From Pseudohongiella sp. O18 (GTDB taxonomy: Bacteria; Pseudomonadota; Gammaproteobacteria; Pseudomonadales; Pseudohongiellaceae), in the NCBI RefSeq assembly GCF_021729085.1, contig NZ_JAJSAR010000002.1, forward strand, positions 992,001-1,056,000: a stretch of 64,000 bases of DNA, written 5' to 3'. Each line of letters begins with the position of its first letter. Positions within the stretch are counted from its first letter, which is position 1. Below, piece after piece: positions 37,348 to 46,542 of the stretch. The position numbers and the translations under genes are program-made. The notes under the pieces were generated by a model, which did no database searches, was not told the origin of the DNA, and worked only from the letters and a program-made list of their open reading frames with translations.

Positions 37348-38775
37348 ATGCAGGTCATTCCGGTTATCCTCTCTGGTGGTTCAGGTACTCGCCTTTGGCC
37401 ACTCTCGCGTAAGCACTACCCGAAACAGTTTCATCGACTTACTGGCGGAAAAAATAGCTTGCTACAGGAGACTGCGCTGCGAGTGCAACACTTGTTGCCA
37501 CCTATTATAGTTTGCAACGAAGACCACCGTTTTATGCTAGCAGAGCAGCTGCAAAGCATCGGTATCAAACCGGCTGCAATAATTTTGGAACCTGAGCCTA
37601 AGAATACTGCTCCTGCCATCGCACTAGCTGCACTCAAAGCCCAGAACATAAACCCAGATGCGACATTGGCAGTCTTTCCAGCAGATCATGTCATCCGCGA
37701 TCAAGACGCTTTCCAACTGGCTTTGGATATCGCCGCCTCCGCTGCTGAGAGCGCCGAGACGCTTATCACATTTGGGATCGTGCCAACTCATGCAGAAACC
37801 GGTTACGGCTATATCGAAATGGCTGAAAACAATCAGCCAACTTCAGTCGACAGGATTGCCAAGGTCAAACAATTTATCGAAAAGCCAAAACAGCCAGCCG
37901 CTGAAAAGTACTTGCAAAGCGGCAGGTATCTCTGGAACAGCGGCATGTTTGTATTCAAGGCATCGACTTATTTGAATGCACTGAATGAACATAGGCCAGA
38001 AATACTGAACAGCTGTAAATCTGCTTACGAGAAATCAAAAGAGGATCTGGATTTTATTCGCGTTGATGCGGACGCTTTTGCGCAATCACCAGCAGACTCC
38101 ATCGACTATGCAGTCATGGAAAAAAGCAGAAATGTCAGCGTGGTCCCACTTGCGGCAGGCTGGAGTGACATAGGCAGCTGGCGTGCAATATGGGAGATAC
38201 TGGAAAAAGATCAAGCCTCGACAGCGTCGGTAGGAGATGTGATCAGTATTAAATCGAGCAATACACTTCTGCACAACGACAATAAGGATAAGCTGTTGGT
38301 GGCCATTGGAGTAGATGATCTTATTGTAGTAGACACCCCAAATTCATTATTGGTCGCTCACAAAGATCACGTTCAGCAGGTAAAACAAGCAGTCGACCAG
38401 ATAGCTAACGGTGATCGAAATGAGCACCTATTCCATCGTGAAGTTCATCGCCCTTGGGGTAGCTATGACTGCATTGACTGCGGAGACCGCTATCAGGTCA
38501 AGAGAATTAAAGTTAAACCCGGAGCTTCTCTCTCATTACAGATGCATCATCACCGGGCTGAACATTGGGTGGTTGTATCGGGAACAGCGCAAGTTCGGGT
38601 CGGGGAGAAAGATTCGATTCTTAGTGAAAACGAATCTATCTACATTCCACTTGGAGAAGTGCATCGACTGACCAACCCAGGAAAAGTCCTGCTCGAACTA
38701 ATTGAAGTGCAAAGTGGAAGCTATCTTGGAGAAGATGACATTGTGAGACTAGATGACGCATTTGGGCGCTGCTGA
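37348..38775 (+). CDS. manC: Mannose-1-phosphate guanylyltransferase / mannose-6-phosphate isomerase
   Basis: A 475-residue bifunctional enzyme supplying GDP-mannose. The N-terminal nucleotidyltransferase has GGSGTRLWPLSRKHYPKQF and FPADHVI, with FIEKPK further on. The C-terminal cupin isomerase (about 350-475) has HRPWGSYD and the metal site QMHHHRAEHW. GDP-mannose feeds the gmd and fcl products encoded on the other strand at 46.5-48.7 kb. It has an AGGAG site 12 bases before the ATG. No phosphomannomutase gene is in the window. Confidence 0.95.
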   Translation: MQVIPVILSGGSGTRLWPLSRKHYPKQFHRLTGGKNSLLQETALRVQHLLPPIIVCNEDHRFMLAEQLQSIGIKPAAIILEPEPKNTAPAIALAALKAQNINPDATLAVFPADHVIRDQDAFQLALDIAASAAESAETLITFGIVPTHAETGYGYIEMAENNQPTSVDRIAKVKQFIEKPKQPAAEKYLQSGRYLWNSGMFVFKASTYLNALNEHRPEILNSCKSAYEKSKEDLDFIRVDADAFAQSPADSIDYAVMEKSRNVSVVPLAAGWSDIGSWRAIWEILEKDQASTASVGDVISIKSSNTLLHNDNKDKLLVAIGVDDLIVVDTPNSLLVAHKDHVQQVKQAVDQIANGDRNEHLFHREVHRPWGSYDCIDCGDRYQVKRIKVKPGASLSLQMHHHRAEHWVVVSGTAQVRVGEKDSILSENESIYIPLGEVHRLTNPGKVLLELIEVQSGSYLGEDDIVRLDDAFGRC

Positions 38776-38868
38776 GTAATCAAATCTCATACAATCTTTG
38801 ATACGAAGAATTAATCAGTCTTGCCTACTTGATGTAGATACTAGTTTGAAACAGAGTTAATTCAATAA

Positions 38869-39708
38869 ATGCGCCAAATCAACTTATCGTATTTCAACAA
38901 ACCAGACTTGCCCAACTTTGGTGACGATCTGTCACCCAAAATCGTACAGCAACTAACTGGATTAAAAGTGACTCACACAAATCCCTCCGCCGCAGATTTG
39001 ATTGCTATCGGTAGTATTCTAGACTTTTGGAACTCAAGTACGAAATTTTATCTCAGGAAGATCAAAGATAGATTGCCTGGCGGGCAGCGATTGGCGATAT
39101 GGGGCTCCGGCCTGATGAAACCAAAAAATTTAAAGCTACCTCCATGCAACGTTTTGGCTCTTCGCGGACCACTGAGCAAGAAATATGCAGGCATCATAGA
39201 CGCAGAAGTCGTGCTAGCAGACCCTGGCATACTCGCGCACCAACTAGTTGATAAGGTAACTAAGAGTGAAAACGTCGGCATCGTGCCACATTACGTGGAC
39301 AAAAACGATCGAGTAATCAAAGCTTTAAGAAAACTGCCAGGCTATAAAGTCATAGATGTAGAGCGGACATGCGAATTAGTTTGTAAAGAGATAGCAAGTT
39401 GCAATCTCATCCTTTCTTCCAGTCTCCATGGTCTAGTAGTGGCCGATGCATTCGGTATCCCAAACGCCAGACTCGCACTGTCGCAGAAAATCATAGGTGG
39501 CGATTTTAAGTTTCATGACTATGCTTTAGGAGTAGAACGAAATGAGATTCCAACATTCGCACCTGCGTCTATAGCAGATATAAGATCAATTGTTAGAAGA
39601 ATAAAAGACCAACCATCCATGGCTGGACACGAAGTCATCGAAGCAAAATCCTACGAGCTACGGACCAAACTGCAGCAATGGGTAGAACTGATACATAGAA
39701 CTGGCTAA
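38869..39708 (+). CDS. Polysaccharide pyruvyl transferase family protein
   Basis: A 279-residue CsaB-type pyruvyltransferase that would transfer pyruvate from phosphoenolpyruvate to a sugar as a ketal. The N-terminus has NFGDDLSPKIVQQLTG, and the conserved C-terminal region is LILSSSLHGLVVADAFGIPN with IGGDFKFHDYA. It is one of two such genes in the locus; the other is at 52530-53633. Its last 4 bp overlap the convergent deacetylase gene. Confidence 0.82.
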   Translation: MRQINLSYFNKPDLPNFGDDLSPKIVQQLTGLKVTHTNPSAADLIAIGSILDFWNSSTKFYLRKIKDRLPGGQRLAIWGSGLMKPKNLKLPPCNVLALRGPLSKKYAGIIDAEVVLADPGILAHQLVDKVTKSENVGIVPHYVDKNDRVIKALRKLPGYKVIDVERTCELVCKEIASCNLILSSSLHGLVVADAFGIPNARLALSQKIIGGDFKFHDYALGVERNEIPTFAPASIADIRSIVRRIKDQPSMAGHEVIEAKSYELRTKLQQWVELIHRTG

Positions 39709-40571
39709 TTAGACAAAGCAGCCAATTCGATTGTTTTTGCTGATCGCCAATCCACAGAGCGAATCGCATCAGCGGCACTTACGAACTCAAACTTATCTAG
39801 CAATGTGACTAGTTTCTTCGTCGAACCAGAGAGTCCAACATAGCTTTTGAAATGTCTAAATCGAGACAAATTAGGTACAATTGGCTGATCCGGATCGAAA
39901 TCTCTCGGATGAAAATATGTCATAATATATTGCTGTCTTGAAAACAGCGAGTTGAGCAATATGGAGGGAAGGATCCGGAAGTAACCCCCCCCAGAAAAAA
40001 CAAAATTACTCCCCAGAACATTCACTACCGACATAGGCAATTCGAAGATTTTATAGCCATTCAATGTATTAAGAATACATGGCTCCGATAACGTAAGGTC
40101 AGACAAACCACCATGAGCCCTACTAGCCGGGAACACTGACGAGTCATATCTTATCCCCTCCTCATACAAAATATCATAAACCCAGAGATTGTCCTTCGTA
40201 ACTGAAAAACCTGGCGCCCTATAGGATTCCACATTTAAGCCAGTAGCATCTGAAATAGCATCTATAGCCCGTTTTAAGTCCGCACGAAATTCCAGAGGAG
40301 ATTGCGTATAAGCCAACTGATGCTCATATGAATGACATCCGATTTCATGACCGCTTTCCGCCAAGTTTCGAATTAACTTTGGGTACTTTTCAGCTATCCA
40401 ACCCAGGCAGTAGAATGTAGCCTTTATTTGCCTTTCATCTAGTACTTCAACAATTCGCCGAAGATTTCGTTCAAAGCGAGGAGAGAATTCTGACCACGTA
40501 TCTGGACCGGAAATGCCGGGAACCTCCAATAAGTGGAACCAATCTTCCAGGTCAAAGGTAAGGATTTTCAT
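39705..40571 (-). CDS. Polysaccharide deacetylase family protein
   Basis: A 288-residue NodB-type carbohydrate esterase. TFDLEDWFH carries the first catalytic aspartates, CHSYEHQLAYT the metal histidines, and YRAPGFSVT the conserved arginine motif. The C-terminal part resembles the DUF3473 extension found in exopolysaccharide loci (FHPRDFDPDQP). There is no signal peptide, so it would act on a cytoplasmic or lipid-linked intermediate. It lies 36 bp after the ATP-grasp gene and is the last minus-strand gene of the locus. Confidence 0.85.
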   Translation of the reverse strand: MKILTFDLEDWFHLLEVPGISGPDTWSEFSPRFERNLRRIVEVLDERQIKATFYCLGWIAEKYPKLIRNLAESGHEIGCHSYEHQLAYTQSPLEFRADLKRAIDAISDATGLNVESYRAPGFSVTKDNLWVYDILYEEGIRYDSSVFPASRAHGGLSDLTLSEPCILNTLNGYKIFELPMSVVNVLGSNFVFSGGGYFRILPSILLNSLFSRQQYIMTYFHPRDFDPDQPIVPNLSRFRHFKSYVGLSGSTKKLVTLLDKFEFVSAADAIRSVDWRSAKTIELAALSN

Positions 40572-40607
40572 CAGAGTCTCACGCTAATCTAGTGACGGGA
40601 ACATTAG

Positions 40608-41771
40608 CTATCCCTTGTTAAAAAATTTGTTCTTTAGAAATTTAGGACTTGTAAATTTTGAAATCTGAACCAGAAGAGAAGAGACAATTGAAAACTTAAA
40701 CGCCCGATAGCAGTCAACTCTCATGGCGCCGTTTCGTAATGTACCAAAAAGATCTATAAGCCCGGAGAGTCTAAGTCTAAACAACAGTACTATCGCTCTA
40801 GCGAGGTCCAACGTAATAAAGTGAACATATTTACTAGGCCTCCACTCATGACTCGTCGGCCTCGGCCCCAAATAGCTTTCAAAAACGTCGTCAACGAAGT
40901 CAACAGAAGCACAGTAGGAGTATTTCACACAAGCTGGAAGGCGGGGATTTACTTCAATGGGATAATACTCATCTGGACCTGGGGACAAAATATCAAAATC
41001 AATTACCCCATCCCAGCTGAGCTCTTTAATTATTTTAGAACAAATATCGTGAATCTCATTTATTTCCACAATTTCGCCGAAAGTGCAACTTCCGCCTGAC
41101 ACAGGGAAGTACCGCATTTTATGCAAGCAGACCCCATTCAAAAGCCTCCCGTCTTTGCAGCTAGCTGTAAACTTATATTGCTTTGCACTCTCTACGAACT
41201 GCTGAACATGGTAGCCTTCAAACTTCGAAACGTTAAGTGATTGTAGTTGCGACCGATCAGAGACAACTAGAAAACCTCTAGCACCACTTCCTCTATTGGG
41301 CTTAAGAATCCACGGTAAAGGAATATCACACGAGTCTAGAGTCTGTCTGCCTACTTCTATTTCCAGTCGGCGATAAGGCAATACCGGCACATTCAAGTTC
41401 GTACAAAGATCAAGAAACTCCGCCTTATCGGACACCAAAAGAACGCCATTCACATCTGGCATTACAGTTCTAACATTTTGGGGGAATGCTGCTGATTGAT
41501 CAATCAGCAGTTGTTGGTAGGTCTCATTGAGCGCATAAAGGAATACCTCTTGATATACGTCGAATACGTCTCTAATTCTGTAGTCACATGAAAATTTAGC
41601 CAATTCATCTAGGTGAATATTCTTCTCGACATATCGATTAAATGAGCTGTAGAACACAGTCCCGTTTCCAACACATATTATGTGAACATCACGAACCCTG
41701 AATGAGTCAATACAGTACAGGACTTGAGGTGTTTCAGCGCCAAGTAGAATAATAGCGCGTTTCAGTTTCAT
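40608..41771 (-). CDS. ATP-grasp domain protein
   Basis: A 387-residue carboxylate-amine ligase-like protein. A pre-ATP-grasp fold (about 1-110) precedes the ATP-grasp core: LPWILKPNRGSGARGFLVV binds ATP, and VIDFDILSPGPDEYYPIEVNPRLP carries the metal-binding acids (E and N of EVNPR). Such enzymes join an amino acid or other amine to a carboxyl group. Its start overlaps the acyltransferase stop (ATGA), placing it in the coupled module with the WecG-type, CapA-like and acyltransferase genes. I infer it decorates a uronic acid or similar residue; the substrate is unknown. Confidence 0.78.
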   Translation of the reverse strand: MKLKRAIILLGAETPQVLYCIDSFRVRDVHIICVGNGTVFYSSFNRYVEKNIHLDELAKFSCDYRIRDVFDVYQEVFLYALNETYQQLLIDQSAAFPQNVRTVMPDVNGVLLVSDKAEFLDLCTNLNVPVLPYRRLEIEVGRQTLDSCDIPLPWILKPNRGSGARGFLVVSDRSQLQSLNVSKFEGYHVQQFVESAKQYKFTASCKDGRLLNGVCLHKMRYFPVSGGSCTFGEIVEINEIHDICSKIIKELSWDGVIDFDILSPGPDEYYPIEVNPRLPACVKYSYCASVDFVDDVFESYLGPRPTSHEWRPSKYVHFITLDLARAIVLLFRLRLSGLIDLFGTLRNGAMRVDCYRAFKFSIVSSLLVQISKFTSPKFLKNKFFNKG

Positions 41772-42322
41772 CTTCGGTGACCAGTCAGCTTGGCTGGTAC
41801 TCCAACATATATGCCATTCGCTTCCAGTTTGCCTCTGACGACTGAACCAGCGGCTATTACACAGCCGTCCTCAATTACAGTACCTGCAAGAATTATAGAA
41901 CCTGCGCCTATCCATACATCATTGCCGACGACGATATCCGCTTCGTCATAGTTCTGAGTCTTAGAAGGAGTTCCTTTCTCAAACCGATGGTTATAGGCAA
42001 ACATCATTACATTTGGACCTGTATGTACATAGTTCCCAAGTAGTATTTTAGCTTTTGCCTTGCCTGCTTGTAATACGTTTCCGTGGTTTATTAAAACATT
42101 GTCACCGACAAAAATGCGCTCTGCATGCCTGAGCAATGCAGTAGGATGAATATCCGACCTATGTCCCACTGAAACAGAACTTCTAGGGACAACGAAATTT
42201 ACAAACCAGTAAGCTAGACTATAGGCGAAGTATTTCCATGTCCTAAACCGGAGCAAAGACAACGACACCCGCGCCAGGTATGCGCCCTTCGATGGCTTTA
42301 TATACTCTACATCTCGCTCCAC
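41768..42322 (-). CDS. Left-handed beta-helix (hexapeptide) acyltransferase
   Basis: A 184-residue O- or N-acyltransferase. The C-terminal two thirds show hexapeptide repeats: IFVGDNVLINHGNVLQAG, then IVVGNDVWIGAGSIILAGTV, ending YVGVPAKLTG. A histidine in FAYNHRFEKGT is the likely catalytic one. The start is GTG at 42322, sharing one base with the CapA-like stop (TAGTG). The next gene overlaps its stop by 4 bp. It most likely acetylates a sugar of this polysaccharide. Confidence 0.83.
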   Translation of the reverse strand: MERDVEYIKPSKGAYLARVSLSLLRFRTWKYFAYSLAYWFVNFVVPRSSVSVGHRSDIHPTALLRHAERIFVGDNVLINHGNVLQAGKAKAKILLGNYVHTGPNVMMFAYNHRFEKGTPSKTQNYDEADIVVGNDVWIGAGSIILAGTVIEDGCVIAAGSVVRGKLEANGIYVGVPAKLTGHRR

Positions 42323-43434
42323 TATGAAATGTCCTTCGTGGTGATCTTCTTTCGGTTATTCTCTATCGCATCATAATCGGTTGATGTGTCACGTCTGTCT
42401 TTCTTAACCCATGAGAAATACCTGAGAACCTCGTCTTTTCTTTTTACAAGTTGACGATACGTGCCTTTGACCCCTCGCGATCTCACAAGGAAAGACAGAG
42501 TAGATACCACATGGGAAGCCAAGTTAACCCTATAAATGAAATTAAAAACTGCCTTGTAGAATCCACTTGGGAGCTTCAAAAGAAGAGAATTCCACTTGAA
42601 TACCAGCAAGCAAATAATTTTATTCAAGCCCTTTGTTTCAGATACATGGTAGTCATCATTCCGACAGAACTTGACAGCATAGTCTATTATCTTAGACTGA
42701 CAATCTCTGCTTTCCGATAAACTGAAGTCGAAAATCATAGATGTTCTTCTTCTCATAGACTGACCGTCCATCAAAAAGTCACCCAGATTGTAGCAGATGA
42801 CCTTCTCTTTATATCGCTCTATGGCGCCGAAGCAGTGACTGTGGGCAGTAATCACCAGATCAACACCAAGATCGATCAATTGGTACACCCTCTCCCTAAT
42901 CATCGGACTTGGCAATCTACAGAAAAGCAAACCCGTGTGCAGGTAAAGTACAACGAACCTTCCCTTCTCACGCGCACTATCTATGGACTCCAGGAGCTCA
43001 TCTGAGTACATGTAGAGATATTTGAATCTTGACTCACTTGGAAACGGGATATTCATCATGTCTGACGCAAATATGAAATCCACAGCCCCTGCATTAAGCG
43101 GTTCAAACCTGTCCGAGAACAATCCACCGTGCAAAAACTTGTATCCGTCAAGGTAGTCAACAGTTGACTGCATTCCTGCATCACCGAGGTCATTTATGTG
43201 ATTATTAGACAGAGAAAACGCAGAAACAAACTGTAGATGTTCCATAAATTCTGGACGTCCTTGGAATACCAAGTGATCCAGACTATCGTCCACTTCCCGT
43301 GCTATTGGCGCTTCCAGGTTCGCAACCACAAATCTCCCAGCAAGATGCGATTTCAGGTCATGTGAAACAACCCCCCGATCTGAAAGTTCGACCAATCTAG
43401 CCGGACAGATGTCACCCAAGATTGAATACTGCAT
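42322..43434 (-). CDS. CapA/PgsA-like metallophosphatase-fold protein
   Basis: A 370-residue CapA-family protein. ILGDICPAR and FVVANLEAPIA form the first metal motif, SLSNNHINDLGDAGM the second, and VITAHSHCFGAIERY with YNLGDFLMDG the last. In Bacillus, CapA/PgsA belongs to the poly-gamma-glutamate machinery. There is no signal peptide or membrane anchor here, so a cytoplasmic role is likely. It overlaps the WecG-type gene by ATGA and the acyltransferase gene by one base. Its partnership with an ATP-grasp enzyme is suggestive of amino-acid chemistry on the glycan. Confidence 0.8.
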   Translation of the reverse strand: MQYSILGDICPARLVELSDRGVVSHDLKSHLAGRFVVANLEAPIAREVDDSLDHLVFQGRPEFMEHLQFVSAFSLSNNHINDLGDAGMQSTVDYLDGYKFLHGGLFSDRFEPLNAGAVDFIFASDMMNIPFPSESRFKYLYMYSDELLESIDSAREKGRFVVLYLHTGLLFCRLPSPMIRERVYQLIDLGVDLVITAHSHCFGAIERYKEKVICYNLGDFLMDGQSMRRRTSMIFDFSLSESRDCQSKIIDYAVKFCRNDDYHVSETKGLNKIICLLVFKWNSLLLKLPSGFYKAVFNFIYRVNLASHVVSTLSFLVRSRGVKGTYRQLVKRKDEVLRYFSWVKKDRRDTSTDYDAIENNRKKITTKDIS

Positions 43435-44222
43435 CAGTTGTGAGCCCTTCCGAACAGCTTCGTGAATGCCTCATAGATCATTTCACGGAGGATAAAGAAA
43501 AATGGCTTTATAAAATACTTGGCTCGTTTGGTTTGTGTAAATATCCTAAACAACCACTCAAAGCCATATCGCGCGACAAACTCTGGAGGCTTTCTCACAT
43601 TCCCCGCAACGTAGTCAAAGACCAAACCCACACCTACAACTGTACTCAAGGCAAGTTCGGACGACAAAAAGGCTCCAATATTGTCTTGTTTTGGCGCACC
43701 CAAACTAACCCATACGACTTCTGGATCGAAATTCTTCAATCTCTGTAGGTTCATAGTTCGTTTAATTTCATCTTCGCTACCATATGGCAATGGTTCAAAC
43801 ATAGACAGTGCTGGCAACCTACCTGCCTCTTGAAGCGCATTACGAAGTTTGTCTAAAGTTGATGCATTCGTACCCAAAAAAAGATGCCGCTTCTTTGAAA
43901 CTTCCGAGTCAGTAAGCAGATGATTGAAAATATCAATGCCACGAATTCTGACCATGTTTGTAAAGCCACGCCATTTCAATATTCTGAAGATTGGCATTCC
44001 ATCTGGAACAACAATATCTGCTGAGTTGACCAAATCACGATAGTGCACGTTTTGGGTCGCGTGATAAAGAGCACGTGCATTTAGCACACACACTCTCTGG
44101 CCAGATACACCAACGCTTCTTTTGAACAACGTGAGCCGCTCACTATCAATAACAGTGAAGTTCACTCCGGCCACAATACTTCGGGCCGTACAGCTCGATG
44201 CTTCAAGACGATGTTCCTTCAT
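43434..44222 (-). CDS. WecG/TagA/CpsF family glycosyltransferase
   Basis: A 262-residue GT26 transferase. VLNARALYHATQN and SADIVVPDGMPIFRIL are the family core, with VWVSLGAPKQDN further on. Relatives add ManNAc or its uronate as the second sugar onto undecaprenyl-PP-GlcNAc. This suggests repeat-unit assembly begins on a WecA-type primer whose gene is not in the window. It overlaps the downstream CapA-like gene by 4 bp (ATGA). The ATG at 44222 was chosen. Confidence 0.87.
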   Translation of the reverse strand: MKEHRLEASSCTARSIVAGVNFTVIDSERLTLFKRSVGVSGQRVCVLNARALYHATQNVHYRDLVNSADIVVPDGMPIFRILKWRGFTNMVRIRGIDIFNHLLTDSEVSKKRHLFLGTNASTLDKLRNALQEAGRLPALSMFEPLPYGSEDEIKRTMNLQRLKNFDPEVVWVSLGAPKQDNIGAFLSSELALSTVVGVGLVFDYVAGNVRKPPEFVARYGFEWLFRIFTQTKRAKYFIKPFFFILREMIYEAFTKLFGRAHN

Positions 44223-44306
44223 TCTACAATGCCCACTTTTATACTATTCATTTTAATATTGCACAATATCACGGATTCGCCAATGTGGATTCTGCCTTGT
44301 GTGCTG

Positions 44307-45506
44307 CTACTTACGACTCAACTGACTGACTTCACGCGCACGTTCGTATATACCAATAAGCTGCTTGTAATTTGTTTTCTCGGTGTAGAGCGACTCAAAG
44401 GACTGACGAGCCGAGGCAGACATTCGACATAGCTTCTCAGTATCGAAAAATGTCTCACGAATTGATGTTAATAAAGAGTAGCTGTTTCCCGCCTGAAATA
44501 CGACGCCATTGACTCCGTTTTGTACAATACTTGGAAGCGGCCCAAGGTCTGACACGACAGAGGGCGTTCCAAATGCGAATGCCTCGCGAAGAACCATTGG
44601 GAAGCCTTCAAACCATTCTGAGGGCAAAACAAGCAGCCGAGATCTTGCTATGTACTGCTGCGCAATATCGGCCTGCACTTGTCCCTTAAACTCTATATTT
44701 AGACCCTGCGATTCAGACTCCATATACTGCCTCAAAGGGCCATCTCCTATAACACGTAGCAACGGAGCACTGTCCCCCCATCGCCGCCAAGCCTCCAACA
44801 ATGTCTTGACGCCCTTTTCAGCACCTAGCCTACCGACGAAAACAACACAATTCTCTCTCGCTGATATCGGGACCCATTCAGGGTCACCAGCATAAAAATT
44901 TGGCTTAACGTGTATTTTCTCCTTTGGAAAGCCGCCCATCACCATTTGATCTTTCTGGAATTGAGACAATGCTATAAAGGCGTCTACTTTGCTATTCCAC
45001 GTTCCAATCTTTCTATGTAAAGCGACATTAGCGGCAAGCGGAACAGTCGACAGCCTGCTTCCTCGATAACAACCATGCAATAGCGATGGCAGCACAGATC
45101 TCTTATAAATGCATTCGGTACACACATTCCCGTTTCTCATTGGGATCGCAGCAGGACATAAAAGCCTATAATTGTGTAATGTAATCACCTTAGCAATACC
45201 GCTACCAATCGAATGAAAAATAGAAGGTGATATCATTGGGAATGTATTGTGTACGTGAACAATATCTGGCCGAATCTCATTCACTTGTTCGCTCAAACGA
45301 CGTGCAGAAAAAGGATTCCATGGCGTAGACAAAGACGCCCTAATCAACCCAAAAGTACCTTGCCTACGAACATCATCGCTGTATCGGGAATATCTTATAA
45401 CCTCATTGCCACCGTCTATCAGCAGCTTTTCTTCCGCATCCACAACAATGTTCTCACCGGATGGCGCTCCAGAACCGTAGTAATTGTGGACTAGTAATAT
45501 ACGCAT
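44307..45506 (-). CDS. Family 4 glycosyltransferase
   Basis: A 399-residue GT-B transferase. The N-terminal domain starts MRILLVHNYYGSGAPSGEN, and VHVHNTFPMISPS is the acceptor-side region. The C-terminal donor domain has VGRLGAEKGVKTLLEAW and the retaining motif EGFPMVLREAFAFGTPSV. ICTEC-like cysteines (VCTECIYK) in the N-terminal half are common in this subgroup. The ATG at 45506 is preceded by GGAAGG; the frame is open slightly upstream. Confidence 0.87.
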   Translation of the reverse strand: MRILLVHNYYGSGAPSGENIVVDAEEKLLIDGGNEVIRYSRYSDDVRRQGTFGLIRASLSTPWNPFSARRLSEQVNEIRPDIVHVHNTFPMISPSIFHSIGSGIAKVITLHNYRLLCPAAIPMRNGNVCTECIYKRSVLPSLLHGCYRGSRLSTVPLAANVALHRKIGTWNSKVDAFIALSQFQKDQMVMGGFPKEKIHVKPNFYAGDPEWVPISARENCVVFVGRLGAEKGVKTLLEAWRRWGDSAPLLRVIGDGPLRQYMESESQGLNIEFKGQVQADIAQQYIARSRLLVLPSEWFEGFPMVLREAFAFGTPSVVSDLGPLPSIVQNGVNGVVFQAGNSYSLLTSIRETFFDTEKLCRMSASARQSFESLYTEKTNYKQLIGIYERAREVSQLSRK

Positions 45507-45556
45507 CCAGTAAGCCTTCCATTTCCGAATTATCAAATTTAAACGGTTCTAGCCAC

Positions 45557-46492
45557 TTATGGCCCAAATTTTTTGCTATACGCTCTTAAAGCTTTGTCAA
45601 TTATTCGTACTGGAATAGAGAATTTACCTCTAAACTCCCTTGCAAGCTTATCTTCCACTTGATCTGCAGTATGGAAAGAGAAGTCCCTTTGCCCCCCAGC
45701 ATCTAAACTAGTACGAAACCGCCACCCGTTAGTTGTATGTGTAGCATTAGCATCGAACCCTATGGAAACGACCTTAGATCGAGTGGGGAACACAGTTGTC
45801 TGATTTCTCTTTGCTTGATGGTAGCAGAAGCGAACAGCCCAAGAATCTATACGCCCTGTCAATTGATTAGAAAGCATTTTGACCAGATCCGAACCACCTA
45901 ACTCCAGCCTTCTTCGCAGACCCGGGCTCAATGGGAATTCTGAATTGTATGTTATGTCCCAATCTACATCTCGCCAGCGGTCTGCCCAAGTCCCCCACCC
46001 CCACGAAGATGCACGATACCCTAAGTAAGCGTCAATCCCTTCCTCATATCTCTTAGATAATCCAGGAAGACTTAGAGAAAAACCGGAAACCGAAAGCACA
46101 TTTGTATTATCCTGGTAGGCATTTAAAGCCTGATTCATAAAGTCTAGAAAATTTGGAGATGTAATCAGATCATCTTCTAAAACGATTACCTTGTTATACT
46201 TGACAAGTACCTTATCGACCCCTTGGATAACTGATGCCGCTAAACCTTTATTGGACTCAGCCTCTTCTACAAGGACGTTCTTGAAGCCTGATATTTGCCT
46301 TATATACTTTCTGACCTGAACTACTTTGTCCTCATCTGACGATGATTTTGGGCCGTCAGAGAAAATATATATAGATGTTTGCTTTGCGAGGTAATTTGCA
46401 GCGAGACTCTCAATTGCCCTCTGAGTTTCGTCCAATCTTTTGTAACAAAAGAATACTACAGGCGCGAGATCAGTAGCACTTTTACAGATCAT
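45557..46492 (-). CDS. Putative glycosyltransferase, GT-A fold (GNT-I-like)
   Basis: A 311-residue protein. PVVFFCYKRLDETQRAIESL and SIYIFSDGPK form the nucleotide-binding part. ESNKGLAASVIQGVDKVL is followed by the metal motif VIVLEDDLITSPNFLDFMN (EDD). YRASSWGWGTWADRW is a signature of bacterial transferases annotated as sugar transferases in O-antigen clusters. Donor and acceptor are unknown. It lies 50 bp downstream of gmd and 50 bp upstream of the GT4 gene. Confidence 0.77.
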   Translation of the reverse strand: MICKSATDLAPVVFFCYKRLDETQRAIESLAANYLAKQTSIYIFSDGPKSSSDEDKVVQVRKYIRQISGFKNVLVEEAESNKGLAASVIQGVDKVLVKYNKVIVLEDDLITSPNFLDFMNQALNAYQDNTNVLSVSGFSLSLPGLSKRYEEGIDAYLGYRASSWGWGTWADRWRDVDWDITYNSEFPLSPGLRRRLELGGSDLVKMLSNQLTGRIDSWAVRFCYHQAKRNQTTVFPTRSKVVSIGFDANATHTTNGWRFRTSLDAGGQRDFSFHTADQVEDKLAREFRGKFSIPVRIIDKALRAYSKKFGP

Positions 46493-46542
46493 TTATGAAC
46501 AACCTCGAATAAACGTGGAGCGTTGTCAGGCATGCGACTGCT

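Noticed and set aside
44211-44432. Short hydrophobic plus-strand frame between two transferase genes
   Set aside because: It mostly overlaps the end of the GT4 gene on the other strand and has no supporting features.
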